Assembly: GCF_009469765.1 (NCBI RefSeq) | Contig: NZ_SSSQ01000004.1 | Coordinates: 186,001 to 250,000, forward strand | Direction of reading: 5' to 3' | Source: Dechloromonas hortensis | GTDB lineage: Bacteria; Pseudomonadota; Gammaproteobacteria; Burkholderiales; Rhodocyclaceae | DNA length: 64,000 nt | Part shown: in pieces, positions 53,765 through 62,956 of the stretch | Layout: each line of letters begins with the position of its first letter | How positions within the stretch are numbered: the first letter of the stretch is position 1 | Made by a program: the position numbers and the translations under genes | The notes under the pieces: generated by a model | The model's input: only the letters and a program-made list of their open reading frames with translations | Database searches by the model: none | Told to the model about the DNA's origin: nothing

Positions 53765-54852
53765 CGCTCCAAAAGCAGCCGCCGCCCAGCAACATCCTGG
53801 CCATCCAACGGATCAGGAGCACGAAAGCGCTTCGAGAGCAAGGCGGATGGTGTCTCCACCCAGCGGTGGAACGCCCAGGCACTCGTCAGGCTAAGCAGAA
53901 ATGCAAACAACAAACCGCACACGGCGGCCTCTGGCGAGTTCCACTCCATGCGCGCCCATAGCGCGCCAACCAGCACCAGAACCGGAAAATGGACCAAAAA
54001 CAGGCTGAACGAGATCTTGCCAAGTGCCGCAACAAGACGGTTGCGCGGCCAGCGTTGGCCCAGACCGGAACGTTCGGCAACAAACAGCATCATCCCAAAC
54101 AGCATCGCGATAACCAGCCGCCAGCGCCATTCGTAAAGAATGGCCAGGACCATCAAGCCTTGGAAGGCAACAAATTCGATCGGGGAACGGCGTACCAATG
54201 CCTTGTGCACAAGTATGCCCATGAAAAAATAGGGGAAGAAATACATCGCCCAGCACTCACCGCCCGGATCAAGGTTGAAGTGGAACAGCGAATAGATCGA
54301 ACTGCCCCAGCCAAGCAAGGTAAAGATGCCTTCCTTCCCTTTGCCGAAATGCTGCTGCAAGACCATCCCGAAGGCGTAGCCAAACCCAAGCTGGAAGTTG
54401 ATGCAGACAAACCACAAGCCGGCCGAGAGGGCCTCATAGCCCAGAATATCCTGCAGAAAAAACAGATGGGCGAGGAATTGGGCCAGCGATACCGGCTGCC
54501 CCAGCACGTCATCAGGCACCCAGCCGCGGGCGAATTCGTAAATGGGCAGGATGGCTACGACAATCGCCAGGTAGGGCAGCCCCAGGCGGCAATAACGCTG
54601 GATCGCAAAACGTCCTAGCTGATTAACGCTCCAGACCCGGGTACCGATTGTCTGGGCAGCGACAAAGCCGCTGACCACAAAGAAAACTTGTGTAGCACGG
54701 GCATATTGAGCCAGCCAAGCCAGGAAACCACCCCAAAGCGGTGCCGCCCAGTCGGTCAACGGGGCATAAAGGGCAAAGTGATGCCAGACGATGGTCAGTG
54801 CCGCAAAGGCGCGCAATGCCAGAATAAATGAAGGCCGAACAGCAGAAGCCAT
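53761..54852 (-). CDS. Acyltransferase family 3 (OafA/YrhL-like) membrane protein
   Basis: A 363-residue membrane protein with about ten hydrophobic segments. It starts FILALRAFAALTIVWHHF, with the R..A..H motif of family 3 acyltransferases (His near residue 24 as the active site), and FFVVSGFVAAQTIGTRVW contains the conserved S-G-F motif. Members O-acetylate LPS, capsule or exopolysaccharide. It lies between the two isocitrate dehydrogenase genes on the same strand but has no obvious metabolic link to them, and its composition looks less GC-rich than its neighbours, so recent insertion is possible. Confidence 0.88.
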   Translation of the reverse strand: MASAVRPSFILALRAFAALTIVWHHFALYAPLTDWAAPLWGGFLAWLAQYARATQVFFVVSGFVAAQTIGTRVWSVNQLGRFAIQRYCRLGLPYLAIVVAILPIYEFARGWVPDDVLGQPVSLAQFLAHLFFLQDILGYEALSAGLWFVCINFQLGFGYAFGMVLQQHFGKGKEGIFTLLGWGSSIYSLFHFNLDPGGECWAMYFFPYFFMGILVHKALVRRSPIEFVAFQGLMVLAILYEWRWRLVIAMLFGMMLFVAERSGLGQRWPRNRLVAALGKISFSLFLVHFPVLVLVGALWARMEWNSPEAAVCGLLFAFLLSLTSAWAFHRWVETPSALLSKRFRAPDPLDGQDVAGRRLLLER

Positions 54853-54940
54853 GACAGGGAAGCCAGCGAACAAAACCCGCCATTTTCGCACACCTACCCT
54901 GCCATGGAGGCGCTGATCGGCCACTCGCCCCAGTCACCAT

Positions 54941-54967
54941 AAAAAAAGGAGGTCCGAAGACCTCCTT
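54941..54967 (-). terminator. Terminator of icd2
   Basis: AAGGAGGTC CGAA GACCTCCTT, a perfect 9-bp stem with a tetraloop, next to a run of seven A on the plus strand (U-tract for the minus strand), 28 nt after the icd2 stop. Confidence 0.9.
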
Positions 54968-54994
54968 CTGCCAACACAATCAGGAAACAGCCGA

Positions 54995-57232
54995 TCAGGC
55001 GTTCGCAGCCTTCAGTGCAGCGTTCAGCGTCGGACTCGGACGCATCACGGCCTTGGTCTTTTCGGCATCGGCCTTGTAGTAGCCACCGATATCGACCGGC
55101 TTGCCCTGCACCGTCTTCATCTCGGCGACGATCTGAGCCTCGTTGTCGGATAGGGCCTTGGCCAGCTTGACGAAATGGTCGGCCAGTTCCTTGTCCTCGG
55201 TCTGGGCAGCCAGTTCCTGCGCCCAGTACATGGCGAGGTAGAACTGCGAACCGCGGTTGTCGAGTTCACCGGTCTTCGGCGATGGCGACTTGTTGTTGTC
55301 CAGCAGCTTGCCGGTGGCGGCATCGAGCGTCTTGGCCAGCAACTTGGCGCGGGCGTTGTTTTCCTTGATGCCCAGTTCTTCCAGCGACACGGCCAGGGCC
55401 AGGAACTCGCCGAGCGAATCCCAGCGCAGGTGGTTTTCCTGGGTCAATTGCTGGACGTGCTTCGGGGCCGAACCACCGGCACCGGTTTCGTACATGCCGC
55501 CGCCGTTCATCAGCGGCACGATGGAAAGCATCTTGGCCGAGGTACCCAGTTCCATGATCGGGAACAGGTCGGTCAAGTAGTCGCGCAGGATGTTGCCGGT
55601 CACCGAGATGGTGTCGAGGCCGCGGGCGACGCGTTCCAGCGTGTAGCGCATGGCACGGACCTGCGACATGATCTGGATGTCGAGGCCGCTGGTATCGTGA
55701 TCCTTGAGGTACTTCTGGACCTTCTTGATCAGCTCGTTTTCGTGCGGACGATAGGTATCCAGCCAGAAGATGGCCGGCATGCCGGAGTTGCGGGCGCGGG
55801 TAACGGCCAGCTTGACCCAGTCGCGGATCGGGGCATCCTTGACCTGGCACATGCGCCAGATGTCGCCAGCTTCGACGTTCTGGGTCAGCAGAACTTCGCC
55901 GGTATTGATGTCGACGATGTTGGCGATGCCGTCTTCGGCGATCTCGAAGGTCTTGTCGTGCGAGCCGTATTCCTCGGCCTGCTGGGCCATCAGGCCAACG
56001 TTCGGCACCGTGCCCATGGTCCGCGGATCGAAGTTGCCATGCCATTTGACGAAATTGATCATCTCCTGGTAAATGCGGGCAAAGGTCGATTCCGGCATGA
56101 CGCACTTGCTGTCGTACTGCTTGCCGTCGGCGCCCCACATCTTGCCGCCCTGACGGATCATCGCCGGCATGGAAGCGTCGACGATGATGTCGTTCGGGGA
56201 ATGGAAGTTGGTGATGCCCTTGGCCGAGTCGACCATGGCCAGACGCGGACGGTGTTCCTGGCAGGCGTGCAGATCACGGATGATCTCGTCGCGCTTGGAT
56301 TCCGGCAGGGTCTTGATCTTGTCGTACAGATCGACCATGCCGTTATTGACGTTGATGCCCAGTTCCTCGAAGGTCTTGCCGTGCTTCTCGAAGGCGTCCT
56401 TGTAGTAGATCTTGACGCAGTGGCCAAAGACGATCGGGTGCGAGACCTTCATCATCGTCGCCTTGACGTGCAGCGAGAAGAGGATGCCGGACTCGCGGCA
56501 ATCTTCCAGTTGGGCTTCGTAGAAGTCGCAGAGCGCCTTCTTGCTCATGAACATCGAGTCGATGATCTCGCCTTCGAGCAGGGAGAGCTTCGGCTTCAGC
56601 ACGGTGGTCTTGCCACCCTTGGCGATCAGCTCCATGCGGACTTCGCGGGCCTTGTCGAGGGTCATCGACTTTTCGCCATGGTAGAAGTCGCCGTGTTCCA
56701 TGTGGGAAACATGGGTCTGCGACCATTGCTTCCATTCACCCATGGAGTGCGGGCGCTTCTTGGCGTAGTTCTTGACGGCACCCGGCGCGCGGCGGTCGGA
56801 GTTGCCTTCGCGCAGCACAGGGTTGACGGCGGAGCCGAGACACTTGCCGAAACGGGCCTTGAGCGCCTTCTCTTCATCGGTATTGGCCATTTCCGGATAG
56901 TCGGGGATGGCGTAACCCTTTTCCTGCAATTCCTTGATGCAAGCCTTCAACTGGGCGACCGAAGCTGAAATGTTCGGCAGCTTGATGATGTTGGTGTCCG
57001 GCAGCAAGCACTTCTTGCCCAGCTCGGCCAGGGTATTCGGCAGACGCTGCTCTTCGGTCAGGAACTCCGGGAATTCGGCGATGACACGGGCAGAAACCGA
57101 AATGTCAGCCTTTTCAATCTCGATGCCGGCCGGGCCGGTGAAAGTGCGGATGATCGGCAAGAACGCGCACGTCGCGAGCAACGGCGCTTCGTCGGTCAGC
57201 GTGTAAATGATTTTTGACTTTCCACCAGCCAT
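54995..57232 (-). CDS. icd2: Monomeric NADP-dependent isocitrate dehydrogenase (IDH-II)
   Basis: A 745-residue monomeric enzyme, unrelated in length to the dimeric Icd; the family is about 740 residues. [31 protein letters not shown] is the typical N-terminus. Further motifs are [40 protein letters not shown], and [21 protein letters not shown]. The Ser region targeted by AceK in the dimeric enzyme has no counterpart here, so this form probably escapes phosphorylation. It is divergent from aceK with a 224-bp gap that holds a symmetrical palindrome. Confidence 0.97.
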   Translation of the reverse strand: MAGGKSKIIYTLTDEAPLLATCAFLPIIRTFTGPAGIEIEKADISVSARVIAEFPEFLTEEQRLPNTLAELGKKCLLPDTNIIKLPNISASVAQLKACIKELQEKGYAIPDYPEMANTDEEKALKARFGKCLGSAVNPVLREGNSDRRAPGAVKNYAKKRPHSMGEWKQWSQTHVSHMEHGDFYHGEKSMTLDKAREVRMELIAKGGKTTVLKPKLSLLEGEIIDSMFMSKKALCDFYEAQLEDCRESGILFSLHVKATMMKVSHPIVFGHCVKIYYKDAFEKHGKTFEELGINVNNGMVDLYDKIKTLPESKRDEIIRDLHACQEHRPRLAMVDSAKGITNFHSPNDIIVDASMPAMIRQGGKMWGADGKQYDSKCVMPESTFARIYQEMINFVKWHGNFDPRTMGTVPNVGLMAQQAEEYGSHDKTFEIAEDGIANIVDINTGEVLLTQNVEAGDIWRMCQVKDAPIRDWVKLAVTRARNSGMPAIFWLDTYRPHENELIKKVQKYLKDHDTSGLDIQIMSQVRAMRYTLERVARGLDTISVTGNILRDYLTDLFPIMELGTSAKMLSIVPLMNGGGMYETGAGGSAPKHVQQLTQENHLRWDSLGEFLALAVSLEELGIKENNARAKLLAKTLDAATGKLLDNNKSPSPKTGELDNRGSQFYLAMYWAQELAAQTEDKELADHFVKLAKALSDNEAQIVAEMKTVQGKPVDIGGYYKADAEKTKAVMRPSPTLNAALKAANA

Positions 57233-57285
57233 AAATATCCCCTTGCGTTGGATTGAATTATTGGTCCGGGCGGGCCCCGGAACTT

Positions 57286-57303
57286 TTGTAAACCGGTTTG
57301 CAA
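57286..57303. promoter_or_regulatory. 18-bp near-palindrome in the icd2 / aceK divergent region
   Basis: TTGTAAACCGGTTTGCAA is symmetrical apart from one base pair. The core AAACCGGTTT with a central CG resembles LacI-family operators. It lies 54-71 bp before icd2 and about 154 bp before aceK. The regulator is unknown. Confidence 0.5.
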
Positions 57304-57456
57304 TAGCAAAACATTGGAAGTATCGACCTCCAGCGCATCCCAGTCAACGAAACAGCTTTTCACATCGCGGGCGAAACGCCGGCCAAGCACGACGCATCGG
57401 GCATCTTCGTCCATTGGCGGTGCTAAGATCAGCGCTTCTGCAGGAGACAAGACACA

Positions 57457-59229
57457 ATGAAGATATCCGTGGGTCTCTACGGCACCAATGCCCACCAGAT
57501 AGCGCTCGCCCTGATCCAGGGCTTCAACAAGCACTACACCCTGTTCCGCCAGACCTGCCGGGAGGCGAAGACCCGTTTCGAGCAAGGCGACTGGCTGGGT
57601 GTACACAAGGCGGTCAAGGAACGCATCCGTTTCTACGACGACCGGGTCGATGAATGCGTCGAACGCCTGCGCAACGATTTCGACGCCGGCCTGATCGACC
57701 AGCCGACCTGGCAGCAGATCAAGCTGCTCTACATCGGCCTGCTGCTCAACCACAAGCAGCCGGAACTGGCCGAAACCTTCTTCAATTCGGTGACCACCAA
57801 GATCCTGCACCGCAATTACTTCCACAACGATTTCATTTTTGTCCGTCCGACGGTGTCGACCGAAAACATCGAAGCCGACCACGACCCCACCTATCGCAGT
57901 TACTACGCCAAGGAAGATGGGGTGCGCGGTGCGATGCTGTCCATCGTCCGTGATTTCGACTGGCAGCGCCCATTTGCCGATCTGGAGCGCGACGTCGACT
58001 ATGTTTATCAAGCGATTCGCCGCTTCCTGAACGGCATCCCGCGGCGCGAAGTCAATTTCCAGATTCAGGTGCTGGCCTCCGCCTTCTATCGCAACAAGGC
58101 GGCCTACATCATCGGTAAGGCGGTGAACGGGGCCGCGGAGTATCCGTTCGCCATCCCGGTCATGCACGATGAAGACGGCAAGCTCTACCTCGATACCGTG
58201 CTCCTTGACGCCTGGCGGATCGGCCTGCTTTTCTCGCTGTCGCGCGCCTATTTCATGGTTGATATGGAAGTACCCTCCGGCTATGTCCAGTTCCTGCGCT
58301 CCATCCTGCCCGCCAAGCCGCGTTCCGAGCTCTACATCATGCTCGGCCTCGGCAAGCAGGGCAAAACCATGTTCTTCCGCGACTTCATCTATCACCTGCA
58401 CCATTCGGAAGACAAATTCATCATGGCCCCCGGCATCCGCGGCCTGGTCATGCTGGTCTTCACGCTGCCGTCCTACCCTTACGTTTTCAAGATCATCCGG
58501 GATGTCTTCGGCGCCTCGAAGAACATGGACCGCGCCACCGTCAAAAAGAAATTCATGCTGGTCAAGCAGGTCGACCGCGTCGGTCGGATGGCCGACACCC
58601 TGGAATTCTCGAACGTGCTGTTCCCGCTCAACCGTTTCGACCCCGAGATCCTCGACGAACTGGAAAAGCTCGCCCCCTCCTGCTATGAAATCGACGGCGA
58701 GCAGTTGATCATCAAGCACCTCTACATCGAGCGCCGGATGGAGCCGCTCAACATCCACCTTGAGCGGATGGAACGCAGCAACAATATCGAAGGTCTCGAA
58801 CACGCCATCAAGGAATACGGCAGCGCCATTCGCGAACTGGCGCAAGCCAACATCTTCCCCGGCGACATGCTGTGGAAGAATTTCGGCATCACCCGTTTCG
58901 GCCGGGTCGTGTTCTACGACTACGACGAAATCGAATACATGACGGACTGCAATTTCCGCCGGATTCCGCCCGCCCCCGATTTCGAAACCGAAATGTCCGG
59001 CGAGGTCTGGTACGCCGTGGCCAAAAACGATGTCTTTCCGGAAGAGTTCGCCACCTTCCTGCTCGCCTCGCCCATCGTCCGCAAGATTTTCTACAAGCAT
59101 CACGCCGACCTGCTGTCACCCAAGTTCTGGCAGGAGGCGCAGCAGAAAATCCGCGCCGGTCACGTCGAGGATTTTTTCCCCTACCCGCAGGAACTGCGCT
59201 TCGGGAACAGCAAGCCGGACGCGACCTGA
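57457..59229 (+). CDS. aceK: Isocitrate dehydrogenase kinase/phosphatase AceK
   Basis: A 590-residue bifunctional kinase/phosphatase that inactivates dimeric Icd by phosphorylating its active-site Ser, and reactivates it, thereby steering isocitrate into the glyoxylate shunt. E. coli AceK is 578 residues. Conserved segments are VRPTVSTENIEADHDPTYRSYY (regulatory domain end), ELYIMLGLGKQGKTMFFRDF (ATP loop), APGIRGLVMLVFTLPSYPYVFKIIRD, and ITRFGRVVFYDYDEIEYMTDC with the catalytic Asp and metal ligands. Here it is not in an aceBAK operon but opposite icd2, with icd about 4 kb further on. A long antisense frame is a shadow. Confidence 0.97.
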   Translation: MKISVGLYGTNAHQIALALIQGFNKHYTLFRQTCREAKTRFEQGDWLGVHKAVKERIRFYDDRVDECVERLRNDFDAGLIDQPTWQQIKLLYIGLLLNHKQPELAETFFNSVTTKILHRNYFHNDFIFVRPTVSTENIEADHDPTYRSYYAKEDGVRGAMLSIVRDFDWQRPFADLERDVDYVYQAIRRFLNGIPRREVNFQIQVLASAFYRNKAAYIIGKAVNGAAEYPFAIPVMHDEDGKLYLDTVLLDAWRIGLLFSLSRAYFMVDMEVPSGYVQFLRSILPAKPRSELYIMLGLGKQGKTMFFRDFIYHLHHSEDKFIMAPGIRGLVMLVFTLPSYPYVFKIIRDVFGASKNMDRATVKKKFMLVKQVDRVGRMADTLEFSNVLFPLNRFDPEILDELEKLAPSCYEIDGEQLIIKHLYIERRMEPLNIHLERMERSNNIEGLEHAIKEYGSAIRELAQANIFPGDMLWKNFGITRFGRVVFYDYDEIEYMTDCNFRRIPPAPDFETEMSGEVWYAVAKNDVFPEEFATFLLASPIVRKIFYKHHADLLSPKFWQEAQQKIRAGHVEDFFPYPQELRFGNSKPDAT

Positions 59230-59236
59230 AGCCCAT

Positions 59237-59272
59237 AAGACAAAAGGCCGCAAGGCGGCCTTTTGTCTTTTC
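59237..59272. terminator. Terminator between convergent aceK and dut
   Basis: AAGACAAAAGGCCGC / GCGGCCTTTTGTCTT, a perfect 15-bp stem with a 3-nt loop and T/A tracts inside the arms, able to act in both directions. Confidence 0.9.
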
Positions 59273-59293
59273 AGCAGCGCGAATCGCTCCGGC

Positions 59294-59743
59294 TCAGGCG
59301 TGCCCGGTACTCCCGAAGCCGCCTTCGCCACGCTTGCTGGCGTCGAACTCATCGACAATATTGAAGCCGACCTGCAGCACCGGCACGACCACCAACTGGG
59401 CAATGCGATCGAGCGGATTGAGCGTGAAACTGTCGTGCCCGCGGTTCCACACCGAGACCATCAGCTCGCCCTGATAATCGCTGTCGATCAAGCCGACCAG
59501 GTTGCCGAGCACGATGCCGTGCTTGTGACCAAGCCCCGAGCGCGGCAGGATCATCGCCGCCAAGCCGGGATCGGCCAGGTGAATCGCCATCCCGGTCGGG
59601 ACCAGTGTCGTCTGCCCCGGCGCCACATGCAACGGCGCATCGAGACAGGCACGCAAATCCAGGCCGGCCGAACCGGGCGTGGCGTAGTGTGGCGGATTGT
59701 CGCGCAGGCGGTTGTCGAGGATTTTTACGTCGATACGGTGCAT
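59294..59743 (-). CDS. dut: dUTP diphosphatase Dut
   Basis: It hydrolyses dUTP to dUMP, keeping uracil out of DNA and supplying thymidylate synthesis. The 149-residue protein has the five trimeric dUTPase motifs: [48 protein letters not shown] and the C-terminal ATP-loop-like [12 protein letters not shown]. The ATG at 59743 shares bases with the coaBC stop (TGATG), so the pair is coupled, as in many proteobacteria. Confidence 0.98.
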   Translation of the reverse strand: MHRIDVKILDNRLRDNPPHYATPGSAGLDLRACLDAPLHVAPGQTTLVPTGMAIHLADPGLAAMILPRSGLGHKHGIVLGNLVGLIDSDYQGELMVSVWNRGHDSFTLNPLDRIAQLVVVPVLQVGFNIVDEFDASKRGEGGFGSTGHA

Positions 59744-60933
59744 CAGTGTTTTCCTGTCAAATGAGCTATGTGTTCAACCAACTGCCGGGCCAGCACCGAT
59801 TTTGGAGCCGGCTCCAGCGGGTGCGAACCGGCATCGTCAAATAAGACCAGTCGGTTATCGTCGCCGCCGAAACCATCCTGAATCAGGTTGCCGGCGATCA
59901 GCGGGATATTCTTCTTGCGCCGTTTAGTCTGCGCATATTCTTCAAGATTCCTGCTCTCGGCGGCAAAGCCGACACAGAACGGGCCATTCTTCAGAGCGGC
60001 CACTTCGGCCAGGATATCGGGATTCTCGACCAGCTCGATCGGCGGAATACCGCCAGTATCCTTCTTCAATTTGTGCTCGGCAGCATTGGCCACCCGATAA
60101 TCGGCCACCGCCGCCACGGCAATAAAGACATCCGCGGCCGCTGCCTGCGCCATCACCGCCGCATGCATCTCGAGGGCGCTTCTGACATTGATGCGGTCAA
60201 CCCCTTGCGGCGGGCAAAAACCAACCGGCCCGGAAACCAGCGTCACCTCGGCGCCGGCCTGCCGGGCCGCCCGCGCTACGGCATAACCCATCCGCCCAGA
60301 AGACAGATTGGTAATGCCGCGCACCGGATCGATCGCCTCGAAGGTCGGCCCGGCGGTAATCAGCACCTTGCGGCCAGCCAGCAGCTTGGGCGTGAAGAAG
60401 GCGATCACCTCTTCGAGAATCTCTTCCGGCTCCAGCATGCGGCCGGCGCCGACCTCGCCGCAGGCCTGCTCGCCGGAAGCCGGACCAAGAATATTGATGC
60501 CATCGGCCAGCAACTGATTCACGTTGCGCCGGGTGGCCGGGTTTTCCCACATCTGCCGGTTCATCGCCGGGGCCAGCAACAGCGGACAATCGCGGGCCAG
60601 CACCATGGTCGCCAACAGGTCGTCGGCCATGCCGTGCGCGATGCGAGCCATGAAATCGGCTGAAGCCGGGGCGACCAGGATCAGGTCGGCCTGCCGCGAT
60701 AGATCGATATGCGCCATCGCATTCGGCATCCGCGCATCCCACTGGTCGGCAAATACCGGCTGGCCGGAGAGCGCCTGAAAAGTCGTCGCGGTCACGAAGT
60801 GGGTCGCCCCTTCGGTCATCGCCACTTGCACGTTGGCGCCCTGCTTGCCCAGCAAGCGAACCAGCTCAGCCGCCTTGTAGGCCGCGATACCGCCAGTCAC
60901 GCCAAGAACGATGCGCTTTCCCTGTAATTCCAT
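59743..60933 (-). CDS. coaBC: Bifunctional phosphopantothenoylcysteine decarboxylase / synthetase CoaBC (Dfp)
   Basis: It carries out two consecutive steps of coenzyme A synthesis. The N-terminal CoaC flavodoxin-like half (about 1-190) has [32 protein letters not shown] and the catalytic Cys in [15 protein letters not shown]. The C-terminal CoaB half has [31 protein letters not shown], the PHGV-like region and KLKK. The ATG at 60933 gives 396 residues; the longer in-frame extension to 61074 runs across the radC start region and is unlikely. It is divergent from radC with a 46-bp gap. Confidence 0.97.
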   Translation of the reverse strand: MELQGKRIVLGVTGGIAAYKAAELVRLLGKQGANVQVAMTEGATHFVTATTFQALSGQPVFADQWDARMPNAMAHIDLSRQADLILVAPASADFMARIAHGMADDLLATMVLARDCPLLLAPAMNRQMWENPATRRNVNQLLADGINILGPASGEQACGEVGAGRMLEPEEILEEVIAFFTPKLLAGRKVLITAGPTFEAIDPVRGITNLSSGRMGYAVARAARQAGAEVTLVSGPVGFCPPQGVDRINVRSALEMHAAVMAQAAAADVFIAVAAVADYRVANAAEHKLKKDTGGIPPIELVENPDILAEVAALKNGPFCVGFAAESRNLEEYAQTKRRKKNIPLIAGNLIQDGFGGDDNRLVLFDDAGSHPLEPAPKSVLARQLVEHIAHLTGKH

Positions 60934-60979
60934 TGTCTTACCATTAGAATATGAGCCTGCCAATTCTACTGGAAATAGC

Positions 60980-61660
60980 ATGGCGATCACCGACTGGCCC
61001 GAGGGCGAACGACCGCGCGAACGCCTGCTTTCCCATGGCGCCGAAGCGCTGTCCGACGCCGAGTTGCTCGCCATCTACCTGCGCGTCGGCGTGCGCGGCA
61101 AAAGCGCCGTCGATCTCGCCCGCGACCTACTGCAACGCTTCGACGGCCGCCTCGGCGTCCTGGCCGAAGCGACGCTGGAAGAACTGGCCAGTGTCTCCGG
61201 GATCGGCATGGCCAAGGCAGCCCAACTGAAAGCCAGCTTCGAACTGGCCCGCCGAGCACTCAGCCAGGAAATGGCCAGTCGCGACACCTTCGCCGCCCCC
61301 GGCCAGGTCCGCGACTGGCTGCGCCTGAAGCTCGGTGGCCGCCCGCACGAAGTATTCATGGCCCTGTGGCTCGATGCGCAAAATCGTCTACTAAGAGCAG
61401 AGGAATTGTTTACCGGTTCGCTGACCCAGACTTCGGTCTATCCGCGCGAAGTCGTCAAGGCGGCGCTGGCACATAATGCGGCAGCCGTCATCCTCGCCCA
61501 CAACCACCCATCCGGTGTCGCCGAGCCTTCGCGTGCCGACGAAATGCTGACCCGGACGCTGAAAGAGGCCTTGGCCATGGTCGACGTCAAGCTGCTCGAT
61601 CACTTCATCGTCGCCGGCACCCAGCCGCCTCTTTCTTTCGCCGAAAGAGGCTTGATTTAG
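60980..61660 (+). CDS. radC: RadC family JAB-domain protein (UPF0758)
   Basis: A 226-residue protein from the ATG at 60980 (GGAAATAGC just upstream). An N-terminal helix-hairpin-helix segment ([23 protein letters not shown]) is followed by a JAB/MPN metallopeptidase domain with [42 protein letters not shown], the HxH and Asp metal motif. Despite the name, a DNA-repair role is doubtful; the family is linked to competence and mobile elements. It precedes the ribosomal protein genes, which have their own promoter. Confidence 0.93.
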   Translation: MAITDWPEGERPRERLLSHGAEALSDAELLAIYLRVGVRGKSAVDLARDLLQRFDGRLGVLAEATLEELASVSGIGMAKAAQLKASFELARRALSQEMASRDTFAAPGQVRDWLRLKLGGRPHEVFMALWLDAQNRLLRAEELFTGSLTQTSVYPREVVKAALAHNAAAVILAHNHPSGVAEPSRADEMLTRTLKEALAMVDVKLLDHFIVAGTQPPLSFAERGLI

Positions 61661-61669
61661 AAAAAGCGC

Positions 61670-61699
61670 TTGATACTTCCGGTACTTATCCTTTAAAAT
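61670..61699 (+). promoter_or_regulatory. Sigma-70 promoter of rpmB-rpmG
   Basis: TTGATA (61670-61675), an 18-nt spacer and TAAAAT (61694-61699), 38 nt before the rpmB ATG, which has GGAG upstream. A GCGGGC stretch right after the -10 resembles the GC-rich discriminator of stringently controlled promoters. Confidence 0.6.
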
Positions 61700-61736
61700 C
61701 GCGGGCTTTCTTCTAGCAAATTCTGGAGCACCAATC

Positions 61737-61970
61737 ATGGCGCGAGTCTGCCAAGTAACGGGTAAAGCCCCGATGGTTGGGAACAAGGTTTCCCACGCCA
61801 ATAACAAAACGAAGCGCCGCTTCCTGCCGAATCTGCAGTATCGCCGCTTCTGGGTCGAAAGCGAAAACCGCTTCGTCCGTCTCCGCGTTTCCAACGCCGG
61901 CCTGCGCGTGATCGACAAGAACGGTATCGATACCGTCCTCGCCGACCTGCGTGCCCGCGGCGAAGTCTGA
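61737..61970 (+). CDS. rpmB: 50S ribosomal protein bL28
   Basis: A 77-residue ribosomal protein; [34 protein letters not shown] is the strongly conserved N-terminus of bL28, and the basic composition fits. It lacks the Cys pairs of the zinc-binding form apart from one Cys. It is followed 20 nt later by rpmG, the standard bacterial pairing. Confidence 0.98.
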   Translation: MARVCQVTGKAPMVGNKVSHANNKTKRRFLPNLQYRRFWVESENRFVRLRVSNAGLRVIDKNGIDTVLADLRARGEV

Positions 61971-61990
61971 TTTAAGGAAGGATAGATAAA

Positions 61991-62158
61991 ATGGCTAAAG
62001 GCGGTCGCGAAAAAATCAAGCTGGAATCCACAGCTGGTACCGGTCACTTCTACACCACCTCCAAGAACAAGCGCACGACGCCTGAAAAGCTGGAGATGAT
62101 GAAGTACGATCCGAAGGCCCGTAAGCACGTCGCTTACAAGGAAGTGAAGCTGAAGTAA
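61991..62158 (+). CDS. rpmG: 50S ribosomal protein bL33
   Basis: A 55-residue gene too short for the usual length cut-off, starting at the ATG at 61991 and ending TAA at 62156-62158. The product [20 protein letters not shown], with [32 protein letters not shown] following, is bL33 of the zinc-free type (no CxxC pairs). AAGGAAGGATAG upstream supplies a Shine-Dalgarno. Second gene of the rpmBG operon, closed by a terminator. Confidence 0.98.
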   Translation: MAKGGREKIKLESTAGTGHFYTTSKNKRTTPEKLEMMKYDPKARKHVAYKEVKLK

Positions 62159-62180
62159 TTCAGCCTCCTCCAGCTTTCGA

Positions 62181-62211
62181 CAAACCCGCCTTTCGGCGGG
62201 TTTTGTTTTTT
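62181..62211 (+). terminator. Rho-independent terminator after rpmG
   Basis: AAACCCGCC TTTC GGCGGGTTT followed by a long T-rich run (TTGTTTTTT), 24 nt after the stop. It also lies at the end of the convergent dsbB gene. Confidence 0.92.
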
Positions 62212-62224
62212 GCGCAGCGGAAAA

Positions 62225-62716
62225 TCAGAATTTCCGCCGGAAGAGAAAAACGGCATAACCGACAATGCCGACAAAGACCAGCAAGGACCAGTTGGCCATC
62301 GACAGCCCGAACATTTCCCAATCGCGGCTAGTGCAAAAACCAGTAGCCAGGAACATCGAGGGAAATTGCATACCCAGCCAATCAACCAGGCTTTCGATCA
62401 GGTTCGGATCGGTATAGCTGCACTCGCTGGCCAATTCGGGAAAGGCCTGCATCCAGGTCTGATAACCGGCGACGCCGACCCCCAGGACCGCCAGCAACCC
62501 GACCAGGCCAGCCCACAACTGGCGCAGCTTCGGTAGCAACGCGCCGATTAGCGCCAAGCAGCCAATCACGATGTAGAGCAGGCGCTGAAAAATACAGAGC
62601 GGACAGGGCGCCAGATTCAGCATCGCCTGCAAGGCCATCCCCACGCCAACCAAACCAAAGCAACCGAGGGCCAGCGTCAAGAACCACGCCCTGAGCGGTA
62701 CATTTGCAAAGACCAT
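62225..62716 (-). CDS. dsbB: Disulfide bond formation protein B (DsbB)
   Basis: An inner-membrane quinone reductase that reoxidises DsbA. The 163-residue protein has four hydrophobic helices. The first cysteine pair is C38-P-L-C41 in the CPLC motif after helix 1; the second periplasmic pair is C99 (SECSYTD) and C128 (GFCTSRDW). I chose the ATG at 62716 rather than the in-frame TTG at 62722. It is convergent with rpmG and divergent from the binding-protein gene. Confidence 0.95.
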   Translation of the reverse strand: MVFANVPLRAWFLTLALGCFGLVGVGMALQAMLNLAPCPLCIFQRLLYIVIGCLALIGALLPKLRQLWAGLVGLLAVLGVGVAGYQTWMQAFPELASECSYTDPNLIESLVDWLGMQFPSMFLATGFCTSRDWEMFGLSMANWSLLVFVGIVGYAVFLFRRKF

Positions 62717-62956
62717 GAACAATATCCATTGAAAACGCGACCAGGGGCTGGAACGCCGTGTCGCACCAGGCGAATTCTACGACACGACAAGGTTCACACC
62801 CCTTAAAAGCAGTTCGCGCAGCCAGGACACTCGCCAAAAATCGACAGCCCCAATTGCGAATCACCCTTTATCACCAAAGCAAGCCCTTGCCGCGCTCCCC
62901 ACGCCGACTGGCGACTGTTAGAATCTTCGGAATAGTCAAACTGGGGAGACAAAAGA

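Noticed and set aside
55175..56968. A 597-residue plus-strand frame inside icd2
   Set aside because: Shadow of the monomeric isocitrate dehydrogenase; low-complexity composition and no motifs.
57196..59103. A 635-residue open frame antisense to aceK
   Set aside because: It is the complement of a well-conserved gene, is rich in Asp/Val/Gly without domain motifs, and arises from high GC at third codon positions. The same applies to long antisense frames over aceB, clpA, icd2, valS, the cyclase and the second chemoreceptor.
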